Positions 33,976 to 43,436 of a stretch of DNA of 64,000 nucleotides are shown piece after piece. Position 1 is the stretch's first letter. The number at the start of each line of letters is the position of its first letter. The DNA is from JAAEQG01 sp043803085 (GTDB lineage: Bacteria; Planctomycetota; Phycisphaerae; UBA1845). The translations under genes were made by a program, and so were the position numbers. The notes beneath the pieces are model-generated. The model did not search any database. It saw only the letters and a program-made list of their open reading frames with translations, and was not told where the DNA came from. Where the stretch lies: positions 3,373 through 67,372 of the forward strand of contig JAZDKM010000288.1 of the NCBI GenBank assembly GCA_043803085.1. The letters run 5' to 3'.

Positions 33976-35211
33976 GTGGCGACCAAGAGCATCGACGAGC
34001 AGCTTGCCAGCCTGACCCGGGGGTGCGAAGCCGTCTACACGATGGAGGAACTGAAAGCGCGTCTGGAGCACTCGGCCCAGACGGGCCGACCGCTGCGCGT
34101 CAAGCTGGGTATGGACCCGACGGCGCCGGACCTGACCCTCGGTCATACGGTCGTGCTGCGGAAGATGCGCGACTTTCAGGACCTGGGTCATAAAGCGATT
34201 TTGATCATCGGCGATTACACCGCCATGATCGGCGACCCCACCGGCCGGTCGAAAACCCGACCGCTGCTCAGCGATGAGGAAGTGTACACCAACGCCCAAA
34301 CCTACCTCGCGCAGGCCGACGCGGTCATCGACACTTCGCCGGAAAAGCTGGAGGTGCGGCGGAATAGTGAATGGCTCTCGGGCATGACCTTCGCCCAAGT
34401 GCTGAGCATGGCGGGCAAGGTCACCGTGGCGCGCATGCTGGAACGCGACACCTTTGCCAAGCGGCAGAAGGAAGGCGTCGAGATCTACCTCCACGAGCTG
34501 TTTTACCCCCTGATGCAGGCGCGAGACAGCGTCGAGATCGAGGCCGACGTCGAACTCGGCGGCACGGACCAGACGTTTAACAACCTCATGGGCCGCGATT
34601 CGCAGCGCATCGCCGGGCAGCCGCCGCAGATCGTCATGATCATGCCGATCCTGGTCGGCCTCGACGGGCGCGAGAAGATGAGCAAGTCGTTGGGCAACTA
34701 CGTGGGCGTCTCGGAGAGCGCGTCGGACATGTTCGGCAAGCTGATGAGCATCCCGGACGCGATCATGCGCAATTACTTCGAGTTGCTCACGCACACCCCG
34801 CTGGCCCGGATCCACGAGTTGCTCGACCCCTCCCGGACGCATCCGCGGGACGCCAAAGTCGTCCTGGCCAAGGAGATTGTCGGGCAGTTCCATGATGCCG
34901 AGGCCGCCGAGCGGGCCGAGGAGGAGTTTTTCCGCATTCACGGGGCGGGCAAGACCGGCTTGCCCGACGAGATCGAAGATGTGACCATCCCCGTGGCCTT
35001 GCTCACGGATGGCGCCATTCCGGCGGCGGACCTGCTCATCCACTGCCGGTTTGCGGAGTCCAAGAGCGACGCCCGCCGGTTGATTAAGGAAAAGGGCGCC
35101 CGCCTGGACGGCGAGGTCCTCTCGGACCCGCTGGGGGCCGTCTCGGTCAAGTCCGGGCAGATCCTCCAACGTGGCAAACGCCGTTTCGTCCGGCTGGTGA
35201 TCAGCGGGTGA
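33976..35211 (+). CDS. tyrS: Tyrosyl-tRNA synthetase
   Basis: The 411-residue enzyme charges tRNA-Tyr. The class I motifs are D-L-T-L-G-H (HIGH-type, about residue 52) and K-M-S-K-S (about residue 235). The last 60 residues form an S4 RNA-binding domain (A-D-L-L-I-H, S-K-S-D-A-R-R-L-I-K-E-K-G-A). The compact layout is nearer the TyrZ than the TyrS subtype. The GTG at 33976 has AAGGAGG six bases upstream. der follows 19 bases later on the same strand. Confidence 0.96.
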   Translation: MATKSIDEQLASLTRGCEAVYTMEELKARLEHSAQTGRPLRVKLGMDPTAPDLTLGHTVVLRKMRDFQDLGHKAILIIGDYTAMIGDPTGRSKTRPLLSDEEVYTNAQTYLAQADAVIDTSPEKLEVRRNSEWLSGMTFAQVLSMAGKVTVARMLERDTFAKRQKEGVEIYLHELFYPLMQARDSVEIEADVELGGTDQTFNNLMGRDSQRIAGQPPQIVMIMPILVGLDGREKMSKSLGNYVGVSESASDMFGKLMSIPDAIMRNYFELLTHTPLARIHELLDPSRTHPRDAKVVLAKEIVGQFHDAEAAERAEEEFFRIHGAGKTGLPDEIEDVTIPVALLTDGAIPAADLLIHCRFAESKSDARRLIKEKGARLDGEVLSDPLGAVSVKSGQILQRGKRRFVRLVISG

Positions 35212-35230
35212 ACGGTTTCGGATCTCGTCT

Positions 35231-36571
35231 ATGGCGCTTCCCGTGGTGGCCATCGTCGGCCGACCCAACGTCGGCAAGAGTTCGCTGCTCAACAGCGTGG
35301 CCCGGCGGATGGTGAGCATCGTTGAGCCCACCGCGGGCGTCACGCGCGATCGCGTCAGCAAAGTCATCAGCCTCCGCGATGATTTCTACTTCGAGCTGGT
35401 CGACACCGGCGGCTGGGGGGTCGAAGACCCGGACCAACTCACCGACCAGATCGAACGGCAAATCCTCTTGGCCCTCGAGCAGGCAGCCTTGATCCTGTTT
35501 GTGGTCGATGCCCAGGCCGGCATCATGCCGTTGGACCGGGAGGTGGCCGAACTCCTGCGCAGGCAGACAGACCGGGTCGTGCTGCTCGCCAACAAAGTGG
35601 ACGATCCGGCCCACGAGCCCGCCGCGGCGGAATTCGGACGGTTGGGCTATGGCCAACCGCTGTTGCTTTCGGCGGTCCACCACTACGGGCGGAGCGACTT
35701 GATGGCGGTCATCGCCGAGCGGCTGGCGGGCCTGGCGGGACCGGCCCCGGCAGAACCGGTCATGAAGGTGGCTTTGGTCGGCCGACGCAACACGGGCAAG
35801 AGCACCTTCATTAACGCGCTGGCCGGCGAGGAGCGCGTCATCGTCAGCGAAAAGCCCGGCACCACCCGCGATGCGATCGACGTCACCTTTGAGCAGGGCG
35901 GACGCACCTTCGTCGCCATCGACACCGCCGGGGTGCGCAAAAAGCGCAAGATGGCCGACGCCATCGAGTACTACGGATACACCCGCGCGGAGGGTTCCAT
36001 CCGGCGTGCCGACGTCGTGCTTCTGTTCCTCGACGCGCCCGAGCCGGTCAGCCGGGTGGACAAGAAGCTCGCGGCCTTGATCCGGGCGGAGTACAGGCCC
36101 TGCGTCGTGGTGGTCAACAAGTGGGACCTGGCCAAGGGGCGCGTGACCACCGAAGAATTCGGCGCCTATCTCAGCAAGGTGTTCATGGAGTTGGATTATG
36201 CTCCGGTTGTGTTCACCACCGCCACTACGGACCACAACGTCGACGCCGCCATCGACGTGGCCTGGTCCTTGTTTAAGCAGGCCGACATCCGGCTGGCTAC
36301 CGGTCCGTTGAACGCCGTCCTGGGCGCGATTCTCGAAAGCCGCGGGCCGTCGGCCAAACGCGGCACCAAGCCGCCGCGCATCTACTATGCGACCCAGGTG
36401 GCCTCGCGCCCGCCGACCCTGGTCCTGTTCGTGAACCACCCGGACCTGGTGACCCAGGAGTACGAACGGTATCTGCTTAACCGCTTGCGCGAACGTTTGC
36501 CTTTTCAGGAGGTGCCGATAAGATTGGTGTTTCGAGCGCGACGGGCCGCCGGTGCGCGGTCGTCCTCCTGA
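35231..36571 (+). CDS. der: Ribosome-biogenesis GTPase Der (EngA)
   Basis: The 446-residue protein has two tandem GTPase domains: G-R-P-N-V-G-K-S-S, D-T-G-G and N-K-V-D in the first, and G-R-R-N-T-G-K-S-T, D-T-A-G and N-K-W-D in the second. A KH-like C-terminal domain ends near R-L-V-F-R-A-R. It acts in 50S subunit assembly. Length is normal. The second G1 has G-R-R-N-T in place of the common G-R-P-N-V/A. It is probably cotranscribed with tyrS. Confidence 0.96.
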   Translation: MALPVVAIVGRPNVGKSSLLNSVARRMVSIVEPTAGVTRDRVSKVISLRDDFYFELVDTGGWGVEDPDQLTDQIERQILLALEQAALILFVVDAQAGIMPLDREVAELLRRQTDRVVLLANKVDDPAHEPAAAEFGRLGYGQPLLLSAVHHYGRSDLMAVIAERLAGLAGPAPAEPVMKVALVGRRNTGKSTFINALAGEERVIVSEKPGTTRDAIDVTFEQGGRTFVAIDTAGVRKKRKMADAIEYYGYTRAEGSIRRADVVLLFLDAPEPVSRVDKKLAALIRAEYRPCVVVVNKWDLAKGRVTTEEFGAYLSKVFMELDYAPVVFTTATTDHNVDAAIDVAWSLFKQADIRLATGPLNAVLGAILESRGPSAKRGTKPPRIYYATQVASRPPTLVLFVNHPDLVTQEYERYLLNRLRERLPFQEVPIRLVFRARRAAGARSSS

Positions 36572-36629
36572 GGTTGGCGGCCGGCCCCTCGGTGAACCGC
36601 GGCTCGTGCCGGCGGTGCGGAGGCCCGAG

Positions 36630-37151
36630 ATGAGCATCGAATTTCACTGTCCGATGTGTCGAAAGCTGATTCGCGCGCCGGCCACTGCCGGCGGCAAACG
36701 CGGCAAATGCCCTTATTGCAAGGAGAGCGTCTACGTCCCCATGCCGCCCGAGGAGCGTGAAGAGATCCCTTTGGCCCCCCTTGACCCGAACGAAGAGGCC
36801 CGCGAGCACCAACTGCTCGACGAAGCCCGCCGCCTGACCACCGCGCTCGATAAGGAAGAGCCGGCCAAATATGACACGGGTGGGGAGGTGCCGGATACCG
36901 GAAGCGGCGTGGTGCTGCCACGCGACTTCGACGTCGATGTCCCGGAGTCGGTGAACGACTTCCTTGCGGCCATGGCTGCGTCAGACATGGGTCGGGCCGA
37001 CGTCGCCACCCGTCAACTCAAGAAACACGCCGCCGAGGCCAAAGAACACGTGCGACAACTCATCGCAGAGGAGTCGCCGTCCGCCGACTTGGGCAACATC
37101 CCCCTACCGGTTTACAAAGGCTTCCTGCGCTCCTTGCTGGAACTGCTGTAA
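36630..37151 (+). CDS. Small zinc-ribbon protein of unknown role
   Basis: The 173-residue protein starts with a zinc ribbon (C-P-M-C at about residue 7, C-P-Y-C at about residue 28). An acidic linker and a helical C-terminal half follow (D-F-L-A-A-M-A-A-S-D-M, A-A-E-A-K-E-H-V). I recognise no named family; zinc-ribbon-led proteins of this build are common in planctomycetes. The ATG at 36630 has GCGGAGG upstream and lies 58 bases after der. Confidence 0.65.
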   Translation: MSIEFHCPMCRKLIRAPATAGGKRGKCPYCKESVYVPMPPEEREEIPLAPLDPNEEAREHQLLDEARRLTTALDKEEPAKYDTGGEVPDTGSGVVLPRDFDVDVPESVNDFLAAMAASDMGRADVATRQLKKHAAEAKEHVRQLIAEESPSADLGNIPLPVYKGFLRSLLELL

Positions 37152-37197
37152 CCGGTGCAGGTGAGACCCGCCCGTTGCGTGCGTCGGCAGCCCGCCA

Positions 37198-37563
37198 CTA
37201 ATCGAAATGAAACTCCATGCCGACGAAGTAGCCCTGGTGCATCTCCGTGCAATGCCGCACCGTTGCCTTGCCGTGGTAGCTCGCCTGGGGGAGATGGATC
37301 GCGATAGGCAGGGTGGCTCCGATCGGCAGAGGTTGGTCCGTCCGCACCCCGAGCCCGTGCGCGCTGAGGTTGCAGCAAGTCCCAAAGATCAATTGCTCCG
37401 CCCCGCCTTTGCCGGTGACCCACAACTGCGTGGCCCCGGGGAAGGGCCAGCGCGGCGCCCGACGTTTACCGTTTTCAGGTCCCGGCCCCTCTATCGCACG
37501 ATGGGCCTGCACCAACTCGGCCACGGAATCGACGGTCAACAGAATGATTTCCTCAGCATCCAC
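37198..37563 (-). CDS. PilZ domain protein
   Basis: The 121-residue protein has the c-di-GMP-binding PilZ signature: R-R-A-P-R (RxxxR) near residue 39, then C-N-L-S-A-H-G-L-G (D/NxSxxG) near residue 68. A short N-terminal helix precedes it. It should sense cyclic di-GMP. I chose the GTG at 37563 because GGAAAGG precedes it. It lies 75 bases downstream of the NifU-like gene. Confidence 0.82.
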   Translation of the reverse strand: MDAEEIILLTVDSVAELVQAHRAIEGPGPENGKRRAPRWPFPGATQLWVTGKGGAEQLIFGTCCNLSAHGLGVRTDQPLPIGATLPIAIHLPQASYHGKATVRHCTEMHQGYFVGMEFHFD

Positions 37564-37638
37564 GGCTTGACCTTTCCTATAGGGATGACTTGGTCCCGCT
37601 CCCGCATGCGCGTCTCCGACGAGGTTCACCAAGCGCCG

Positions 37639-37911
37639 CTACAGCTCCGGCGGGACCAGTAACACCTGCGTCACCTCCGCCACCTCCTGACGCAGCTTCC
37701 GCTCCACCCCCATCGTCAGAGTCATTTGCGACATGGGACACCCCACGCACGCTCCTTGCAGCCGCACGTGGACCTCGCCTTGCTCGCTCACGTGCACCAG
37801 GGCGATGTCCCCGCCGTCCCGTTGAATAAACGGGCGGATTTCGTCAATGACGCTCTGTACCCGGTCCCGCATGGAGCGGGCGGGTGACCCCGACTGGTCT
37901 TCTGTGGTCAT
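37639..37911 (-). CDS. NifU-like iron-sulfur scaffold domain protein
   Basis: The 90-residue protein is a stand-alone NifU C-terminal domain: I-R-P-F-I-Q-R-D-G-G-D-I at the start and C-V-G-C-P-M-S at the cluster site (CxxC), which holds a 4Fe-4S cluster for delivery to target proteins. Length fits the Nfu family. I chose the ATG at 37911, just before a polar helix; a longer frame to 37968 has no ribosome site. It may serve the many Fe-S proteins of the genome. Confidence 0.9.
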   Translation of the reverse strand: MTTEDQSGSPARSMRDRVQSVIDEIRPFIQRDGGDIALVHVSEQGEVHVRLQGACVGCPMSQMTLTMGVERKLRQEVAEVTQVLLVPPEL

Positions 37912-38137
37912 GGTTTGAATCCCGACGAGGACCCTATCGCCCCGCTCGACCCCCGTCAACAAAGCCATTATAGCTTTCGAATGTCCTGCGGCAATCGGGC
38001 GGCCACAGGTCGGTCACCAACCGAAGGCATGGCTGCGGCGGCCGGGGATCGGTTCTTGACACGTACAGACACGCCTGATTACTCTGTGGTTTTCATCGGT
38101 GCGCGCGGCCCGGGAGTTGATCCAAAGGAGCTCGGCT

Positions 38138-39193
38138 TTGAACCCGTGTAGTATCTTCGTCGTGGTTTCGATTACGATCTGGCTGGGCCTCGTTTCCCCC
38201 ACGTCCGCGCAGGCCCCGGAAGAGGTCACCCTCGACGCGGTTCGCACCCGCACGACCATCCAGCCCGACGAGCCGGCCATTGACGCTTGGATCACCTACC
38301 GGCTCAAGAAACTGAGAGAAGACCTACAGGTGTCGCCCAGCGAGGCGGACGACGCCCTCCTGCAGGCTTACCGGACCCAGTACAACCACCCCGAGAATTC
38401 CGCGAGCTTCAAGACGCGGTTTCTGGAGCAAACCAGTCAACGCTTCGCAGCAGAGTTTGAGAAAGGCCAGGGCTTGGAAGCGGCGGTCGGGCTGGCCCTG
38501 GCGCAGGTCCTCGCGGACCTCAAGGAACTCGGTGCCATCCCGGGGCTGGCGGCGGGCCTGAAAGCCACAGGCCAACCCGGCGTGCGCTACACCTGTGCGA
38601 AGACGTTCGCCGCACTCATCCCGACGATCCAGGCCGATAAGGAACGAACCAAGACCACCATCCAACTGCTCCGCGAGGTCGGGGCCCGAGAGGCCAACGG
38701 CGTGGTCCTTGCCCGCATTTATGAGGCGTTATTCTACAAAGATGCGAATCTCGAACCCGCGGTGGAAGCGATCCTCGAGGTGATCAAGGGGCAACTGCGT
38801 ATGCGCGAACAGGGCTCTCCGGCCGCCGACGGGGCGGAAGAAGTCGCCTTGAAATTTCTCCGCGACGAAGCCAACAACCTTCAGGCCAAGAACCGCCTGG
38901 TGGCCGTCCTGGCGGCCTACCTGCGCCTGGACGTCGAACGCTATCTCACCCAAGGCATCTCGGCCGACGAGCAGTATCATATCGAGGTGACCACCGACGC
39001 GACGGAAAACTTGTTGCTGCGGTCGGCGGCCCCGTCGCCAGCGCCGAACCTCCGCGAGGCCATGAAGAAGGCGGAGAACCGGGACGTCACCCTACCGTTG
39101 GAACTGAACAAGTGGATCGGCACCCCCCAGACCAAGGGGGTGCTCAACAATCCGCCCTGGAACGTGGCGGTGGGGGCCCCGATCCCCGAGTGA
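38138..39193 (+). CDS. Exported helical-repeat protein of unknown function
   Basis: The 351-residue protein has a clear signal peptide (residues 1-25, ending T-S-A-Q-A). The rest is helical, with HEAT-like repeats (A-A-G-L-K-A-T-G-Q-P-G-V-R-Y-T-C-A-K-T-F, L-R-E-V-G-A-R-E-A-N-G-V-V-L-A). No catalytic motif is visible. I chose the TTG at 38138 over the GTG at 38099 because AAAGGAG lies 7 bases upstream and the signal peptide becomes normal in length. It lies 92 bases before the opp operon; a functional link is possible but unproven. Confidence 0.7.
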   Translation: MNPCSIFVVVSITIWLGLVSPTSAQAPEEVTLDAVRTRTTIQPDEPAIDAWITYRLKKLREDLQVSPSEADDALLQAYRTQYNHPENSASFKTRFLEQTSQRFAAEFEKGQGLEAAVGLALAQVLADLKELGAIPGLAAGLKATGQPGVRYTCAKTFAALIPTIQADKERTKTTIQLLREVGAREANGVVLARIYEALFYKDANLEPAVEAILEVIKGQLRMREQGSPAADGAEEVALKFLRDEANNLQAKNRLVAVLAAYLRLDVERYLTQGISADEQYHIEVTTDATENLLLRSAAPSPAPNLREAMKKAENRDVTLPLELNKWIGTPQTKGVLNNPPWNVAVGAPIPE

Positions 39194-39285
39194 CCCCTCC
39201 GAAAACCGAAACGTGACCGTACGGGAGCGGTGCAATTGCGAGTTGAAAAGCACCCCACGGTGAGCGGTCGGGCAGCGGAACGGGC

Positions 39286-41358
39286 ATGTTTCGCGTTTTG
39301 ATGATCGTTACCCTGCTCTCGCTGGCCCTCGTGGCGGCGGTGATCACCACCGCACAGGACTCCACGCGGGGCGACTTCGTCTATGCCGAGGCCTCGGACC
39401 TCAACACGCTTGACCCGGCCCAGATGAGCTGGACCAAGGACATCCGCATCGCCATCAACATCTGGGAAGGTCTGACCACTTATCACCCCCAGACGACCGA
39501 ACCGATGGAGGGCGCTGCTTACTTCCCCCCGGACATCTCGTCCGACGGGCTGACTTACGAGTTCAACATCCGGCCGGACGCGCGCTGGTCTAACGGCGAA
39601 CGGGTCACGGCCGGCGATTTCGTGCGTGGATGGCGCCGGGCCATCGAACCCGGGACCGCCATGGACTATGCCGGGCTGCTGATGGACCATATCGCGGGCC
39701 TGCGCGAGTACTACGAGTGGCGGAACCGGGCGGTATCGGTACTCACGGCCTTGAGTCGCTTGGCCGGCGGTTGGACCATCGACGCCGCGGGCGCGCGGGC
39801 CCTTTATGAACACACGGACCTTCCGGAAATAACGACAGCAGCTGGCAGGCTGGAAGCCTGCGCTACAGCAGGGGCACGCCCCGGCCGGCCGACGGGTAGG
39901 GATCGGCCCGCGGAGGCTTCGCCTGCTCGCGAAGTGGGGAGAGAGACCGCCGAAGGTTTCTATCGTGCGCTAGCCGACGATTTGTCCGCCCGCGACGCGG
40001 ACTGGACTGCCATCCACCGCGAGTGGCTCCACCGTCATGCCGGGGAGTGCGACGAGCACTTCGCCCGGACCGGCATCCGTGCCGTCAACGATTCGACGCT
40101 ACGGCTCACGCTGGTCAGGCCTTGCGTGTACTTTCTCGACCTGTGCGCTTTCCCCACCTTTGTGCCCATCCACGAGAGCATCGAGCGACTCCGCGAACAT
40201 TTCGACGGGGTTCCGCTCACCCGTGAGGGACTGGTCATCTACGATCAGCAGTGGACCAAACCGGCCTACCCGGTGCGGGGGTACGTAGGCTTGATCACGA
40301 ACGGACCGTACAGGCTTGCCGAATGGTCGTTCAAGCGTCGCGTCCGTCTGGTACGCAACCCCCACCATCGCGACTACGCCCGGACTGCGTGCGCCACCAT
40401 CGACCGCGTGGCCTACAGTGACGCGAATACGGCGGTGATGGCCTATGAGGCCGGCGAAGTGGACTTCCTGCCGGATATGAGGGTCCACTACGACCACCGG
40501 CTGATCGAGCTGGCGGTGCAGGGCCTGCGTCCCGATCTCCACAACCCCGTCGTGCTGGCCACGCACTTCTGCATCTTCAACTGCCGCGACGCGGAAGTGC
40601 TTGGACGCCCCAACCCTCTCCTGGACGTTCGCGTGCGGCGGGCGTTCAACCTGGCCACCGACAAGAAGCTGCTGGTCGAGAAGGTTTTGCAGCGCGGCGA
40701 GCCGGCCTCGGGTAACCTCGTGCCGGTCGGGAGCATCCCGGGCTATGCATCGCCGACCCCGTTGGGCTACGACCCGGCCGAGGCCCGGCGGCTGCTGGCG
40801 GAGGCGGGTTATCCCGGCGGCGCGGGGTTGCCGCCGATCGACCTGCTCTACAGTACCGCCGGCGGCGACGAAAAGATGTGCGAGGTCCTGGCCCGCATGT
40901 GGGGCGATGCCTTGGGCGTCCGGGTCGAGCTGCGTGCCAAAGAACCCAAGACGTTCGCCGAGGACAAAGTCAACGGAACGTACATGATCGCCCAGGCCAA
41001 CTGGTACGGCGACTACAACGACCCCACGACCTTTCTCGACATCTTCCGCGCGGGGAACGGCAACAACGACGCCGGCTATGCCAACCTCGCCTACGACGAA
41101 CTGCTCGACTCAGCACTCGGCACTCCGCATGCGGCACAGGGCTCTTCCTCCCGCATGGCCCTGCTCGCTCGCGCCGAGGCGATTCTGATCCGCGATGATT
41201 GCCCCCTGCTGCCCCTGTATCAACTCACGAACCTGATGGCCATCAAACCCTCTGTACGAGGTTTGTATCCCAACCCACGACTGCTCTATCCTTTTCGCTA
41301 TGTGAGGATCACCAGCCGTAAAACGGCTGGCCTACGGCCCTGCGGGGAAGGCCGCTGA
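39286..41358 (+). CDS. oppA: Oligopeptide ABC transporter substrate-binding protein
   Basis: The 690-residue protein has an N-terminal hydrophobic signal and the SBP family 5 layout (L-N-T-L-D-P-A-Q, W-S-N-G-E-R-V-T-A-G-D-F-V-R-G-W, T-N-G-P-Y-R-L-A-E-W, V-R-R-A-F-N-L-A-T-D-K). It should bind peptides in the periplasm for the OppBCDF importer encoded next. Two oddities: residues about 183-215 are translated from hairpin repeat DNA (39834-39928) that has no counterpart in the family, and the last dozen residues run into two more hairpins. Whether the protein still folds is unknown. Confidence 0.85.
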   Translation: MFRVLMIVTLLSLALVAAVITTAQDSTRGDFVYAEASDLNTLDPAQMSWTKDIRIAINIWEGLTTYHPQTTEPMEGAAYFPPDISSDGLTYEFNIRPDARWSNGERVTAGDFVRGWRRAIEPGTAMDYAGLLMDHIAGLREYYEWRNRAVSVLTALSRLAGGWTIDAAGARALYEHTDLPEITTAAGRLEACATAGARPGRPTGRDRPAEASPAREVGRETAEGFYRALADDLSARDADWTAIHREWLHRHAGECDEHFARTGIRAVNDSTLRLTLVRPCVYFLDLCAFPTFVPIHESIERLREHFDGVPLTREGLVIYDQQWTKPAYPVRGYVGLITNGPYRLAEWSFKRRVRLVRNPHHRDYARTACATIDRVAYSDANTAVMAYEAGEVDFLPDMRVHYDHRLIELAVQGLRPDLHNPVVLATHFCIFNCRDAEVLGRPNPLLDVRVRRAFNLATDKKLLVEKVLQRGEPASGNLVPVGSIPGYASPTPLGYDPAEARRLLAEAGYPGGAGLPPIDLLYSTAGGDEKMCEVLARMWGDALGVRVELRAKEPKTFAEDKVNGTYMIAQANWYGDYNDPTTFLDIFRAGNGNNDAGYANLAYDELLDSALGTPHAAQGSSSRMALLARAEAILIRDDCPLLPLYQLTNLMAIKPSVRGLYPNPRLLYPFRYVRITSRKTAGLRPCGEGR
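39834..39928 (+). repeat. Hairpin repeat inserted in-frame in oppA
   Basis: GCAGGCT-GGA-AGCCTGC (39845-39861) is a perfect hairpin, flanked by direct copies of ACAGCA at 39835-39840 and 39865-39870. The neighbouring bases to about 39928 are also foreign to the gene family. The same AGGCT-GGA-AGCCT core occurs between genes at 26575-26587. Confidence 0.65.
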
Positions 41359-41365
41359 AGCGGCC
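41312..41365. repeat. Two hairpins at the 3' end of oppA
   Basis: CCAGCCGT-AAA-ACGGCTGG (41312-41330) and GGCCGCT-GA-AGCGGCC (41350-41365). The oppA stop codon (41356-41358) lies in the second hairpin. They could protect the 3' end of the oppA message and also extend the coding frame. Confidence 0.8.
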
Positions 41366-41465
41366 TGATACGGAGCGTGCACGCTGTCTAGCAAACGGGA
41401 CGCCGAACCGTACCATGGGATGTCATGTTAACGCGTATGGGAACGATCCCCGAGCCTGGTAGACC

Positions 41466-42384
41466 ATGACTCAAATTCTTCGTCGGCTACTTTTGGGCTT
41501 GGCCACCCTGGCGGCCGTTTATTTGCTCACGTTTGTCATGGTCATGGTGGCGCCGGGCAATCCCTTCGCCAATCCTGAGCGCAACCTGCCCCCTGAGGTG
41601 CTCAAAGCGCTGGAAGCCCGTTACAGCACGGATCAGCCGGTGAAGTACTTCTTCGAGTTTCTGGCCGGAGCGGCACGCTTGGATTTCGGCCCCCTCTTTT
41701 CAATATAAGGACTGGACCTGCACCCAAATTATCGCCGACGCCCTGCCCGTCTCCCTGACGCTCGGCTTTGTGGCCATTCTGCTCGCCGTTCTGTTTGGCG
41801 TTCCGGTCGGCGTGCTCAGCGCCGTGCACCGCAACGGCTGGTTCGACCTGACCACCATGGGCTTGATCCTGATCGGGATCAGCCTGCCGACTTTTGTAAC
41901 CGGATCGGCCCTGCTCATTGCGTTCACCGTTTTCGCACACTGGTTCCCGATCGGCGGCTGGGGGACGCTGGCCCACGTGCCGCTCCCCGCGGTGACCCTA
42001 TCGCTGCCGTTCACGGCCTACATCGCGCGGCTCACCCGCATCGGCATGTTGGATGTGCTCAGCAGCGACTTCGTGCGGACCGGTTTGGCCAAAGGGTTGC
42101 GGCCGCGCGCGGTGATCTGGAAGCATGCGTTCAAGCCGGCGTTCCTGCCGGTGTTGAGTTACCTGGGGCCCGCGGCGGCCCAGGCCATGACCGGCTCCTT
42201 CGTGGTGGAGAAGGTCTTCGGCGTGCCGGGTCTGGGTCAGCATTTCGTGGATGGGGCGCTCAACCTCGACTGCGGTCTGGTCATGAGCACGGTCCTGGTC
42301 TTTGCCGTCATCCTCGTGGCCTTCAACACCCTGGTGGACGTGGCCTACGGGCTGGTCGATCCCCGCATCGCGGAGCCCGCGTGA
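41466..42384 (+). pseudogene. oppB: Oligopeptide permease OppB, single frameshift
   Basis: The gene encodes a six-helix inner-membrane permease in two frames. The first (41466-41708) gives the N-terminal helix and L-D-F-G-P, then stops. If one C is removed from the run of five at 41690-41694, the frame continues S-F-Q-Y-K-D-W-T-C-T-Q-I-I-A-D-A-L-P-V-S into the second part without loss. The rest has the permease loop (A-R-A-V-I-W-K-H-A-F-K-P, the EAA-type contact with the ATPases). Either a real inactivating mutation or a read error in a homopolymer. The stop overlaps the oppC start. Confidence 0.85.
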
Positions 42385-43427
42385 TGGCGCAGGTGGTGCC
42401 AAGATCGCTCGCGACTCCGCCCACCAAAGCGTGGGCCCCCCATCGCGGTTGGAGACGTTTCTGCCGCAACCGGCTCGGACTCGGCAGCGCCGCGTTTCTG
42501 GTCCTGTGCCTGATGCTGGTTCTGGCGGCGACGCCGTTCTCGGTGAGTTGGTTCGACCTGCAGAATCTCGAACAGGCCGTTCGCCACCCGCCCACCGCCA
42601 CGCCGGTCGATAGCCCGGTCGCTTTCCGCGATCAACTGGGCCGTAACCCTGTCGGACGCTGGTTCACCTGGGCCGGGTCAGCTGCCCATGGCCTCTCCGG
42701 CGGCATGGGCTACGATGCCCTCGGCCGCAGCCTGCTCTATCGTGGGATGCTCGGGTGGCTGGTGAGTCTGGGAATCGGTCTGGCCGCGGCCACCTTCGCA
42801 GTGGCTTTGGGCACGCTGTGGGGTGCGGCCGCGGCCCTCGCCGGCGGAAGGGCGGATGTTCTATTAATGCGGGTGGTTGATGTGCTCTACGGCCTCCCGT
42901 ACGTGCTTCTGGTCATCCTGCTGAAAGTCGGGCTCGAAGGGCCGCTGCGCACGCTCCTCGGTCAGCGGGCCGAGGTGGCTAACCTCGTCATTCTGTTCAT
43001 CGCCATCGGTTCGGTGAGTTGGCTGACGCCCGCGCGGGTGGTGCGCGGCCAGGTGCTCTCGCTCTCCCAGCAAGTCTTTGTGGAAGCGGCGCGGGCGAGT
43101 GGCGCGGGCACCTTTCGCATCCTGTGGCGGCACCTGCTGCCCAATTTGGTCGGCCCGGTGATGGTCTGCGCCACGCTCGTCGTCCCACAAGCCATTCTGC
43201 AGGAGTCGTTTCTAAGCTTCCTGGGTATCGGGATCCGGGCACCGATCCCGTCGCTCGGTCGGTTGGCGGCGGACGGTGTCCAGGCGGTCAACACCTTTGT
43301 CGGTTTTTGGTGGCTGATCACCTTCCCCTGCGTCATACTGGTGGCCACGCTGGTGGCGCTGAGTTTTTTGGGCGACGGGCTTCGCGACGCCTTCGACCCA
43401 AAATCCTCGGCCGCCCCGATGGTGTGA
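42384..43427 (+). CDS. oppC: Oligopeptide permease OppC
   Basis: The 347-residue inner-membrane protein has about six helices, with a periplasmic loop after the first (residues about 55-110, H-P-P-T-A-T-P-V and G-Y-D-A-L-G-R-S-L-L). The conserved EAA loop reads F-V-E-A-A-R-A-S-G-A-G-T. It forms the channel with OppB. The ATG at 42384 overlaps the oppB stop (TGATG); a GTG three bases earlier is possible. Confidence 0.92.
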   Translation: MAQVVPRSLATPPTKAWAPHRGWRRFCRNRLGLGSAAFLVLCLMLVLAATPFSVSWFDLQNLEQAVRHPPTATPVDSPVAFRDQLGRNPVGRWFTWAGSAAHGLSGGMGYDALGRSLLYRGMLGWLVSLGIGLAAATFAVALGTLWGAAAALAGGRADVLLMRVVDVLYGLPYVLLVILLKVGLEGPLRTLLGQRAEVANLVILFIAIGSVSWLTPARVVRGQVLSLSQQVFVEAARASGAGTFRILWRHLLPNLVGPVMVCATLVVPQAILQESFLSFLGIGIRAPIPSLGRLAADGVQAVNTFVGFWWLITFPCVILVATLVALSFLGDGLRDAFDPKSSAAPMV

Positions 43428-43436
43428 GGAAGTTCA

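Noticed and set aside
41690..41694. Programmed ribosomal frameshift in oppB
   Set aside because: No slippery heptamer with downstream structure typical of programmed shifts; OppB families do not use one. Mutation or read error is simpler.
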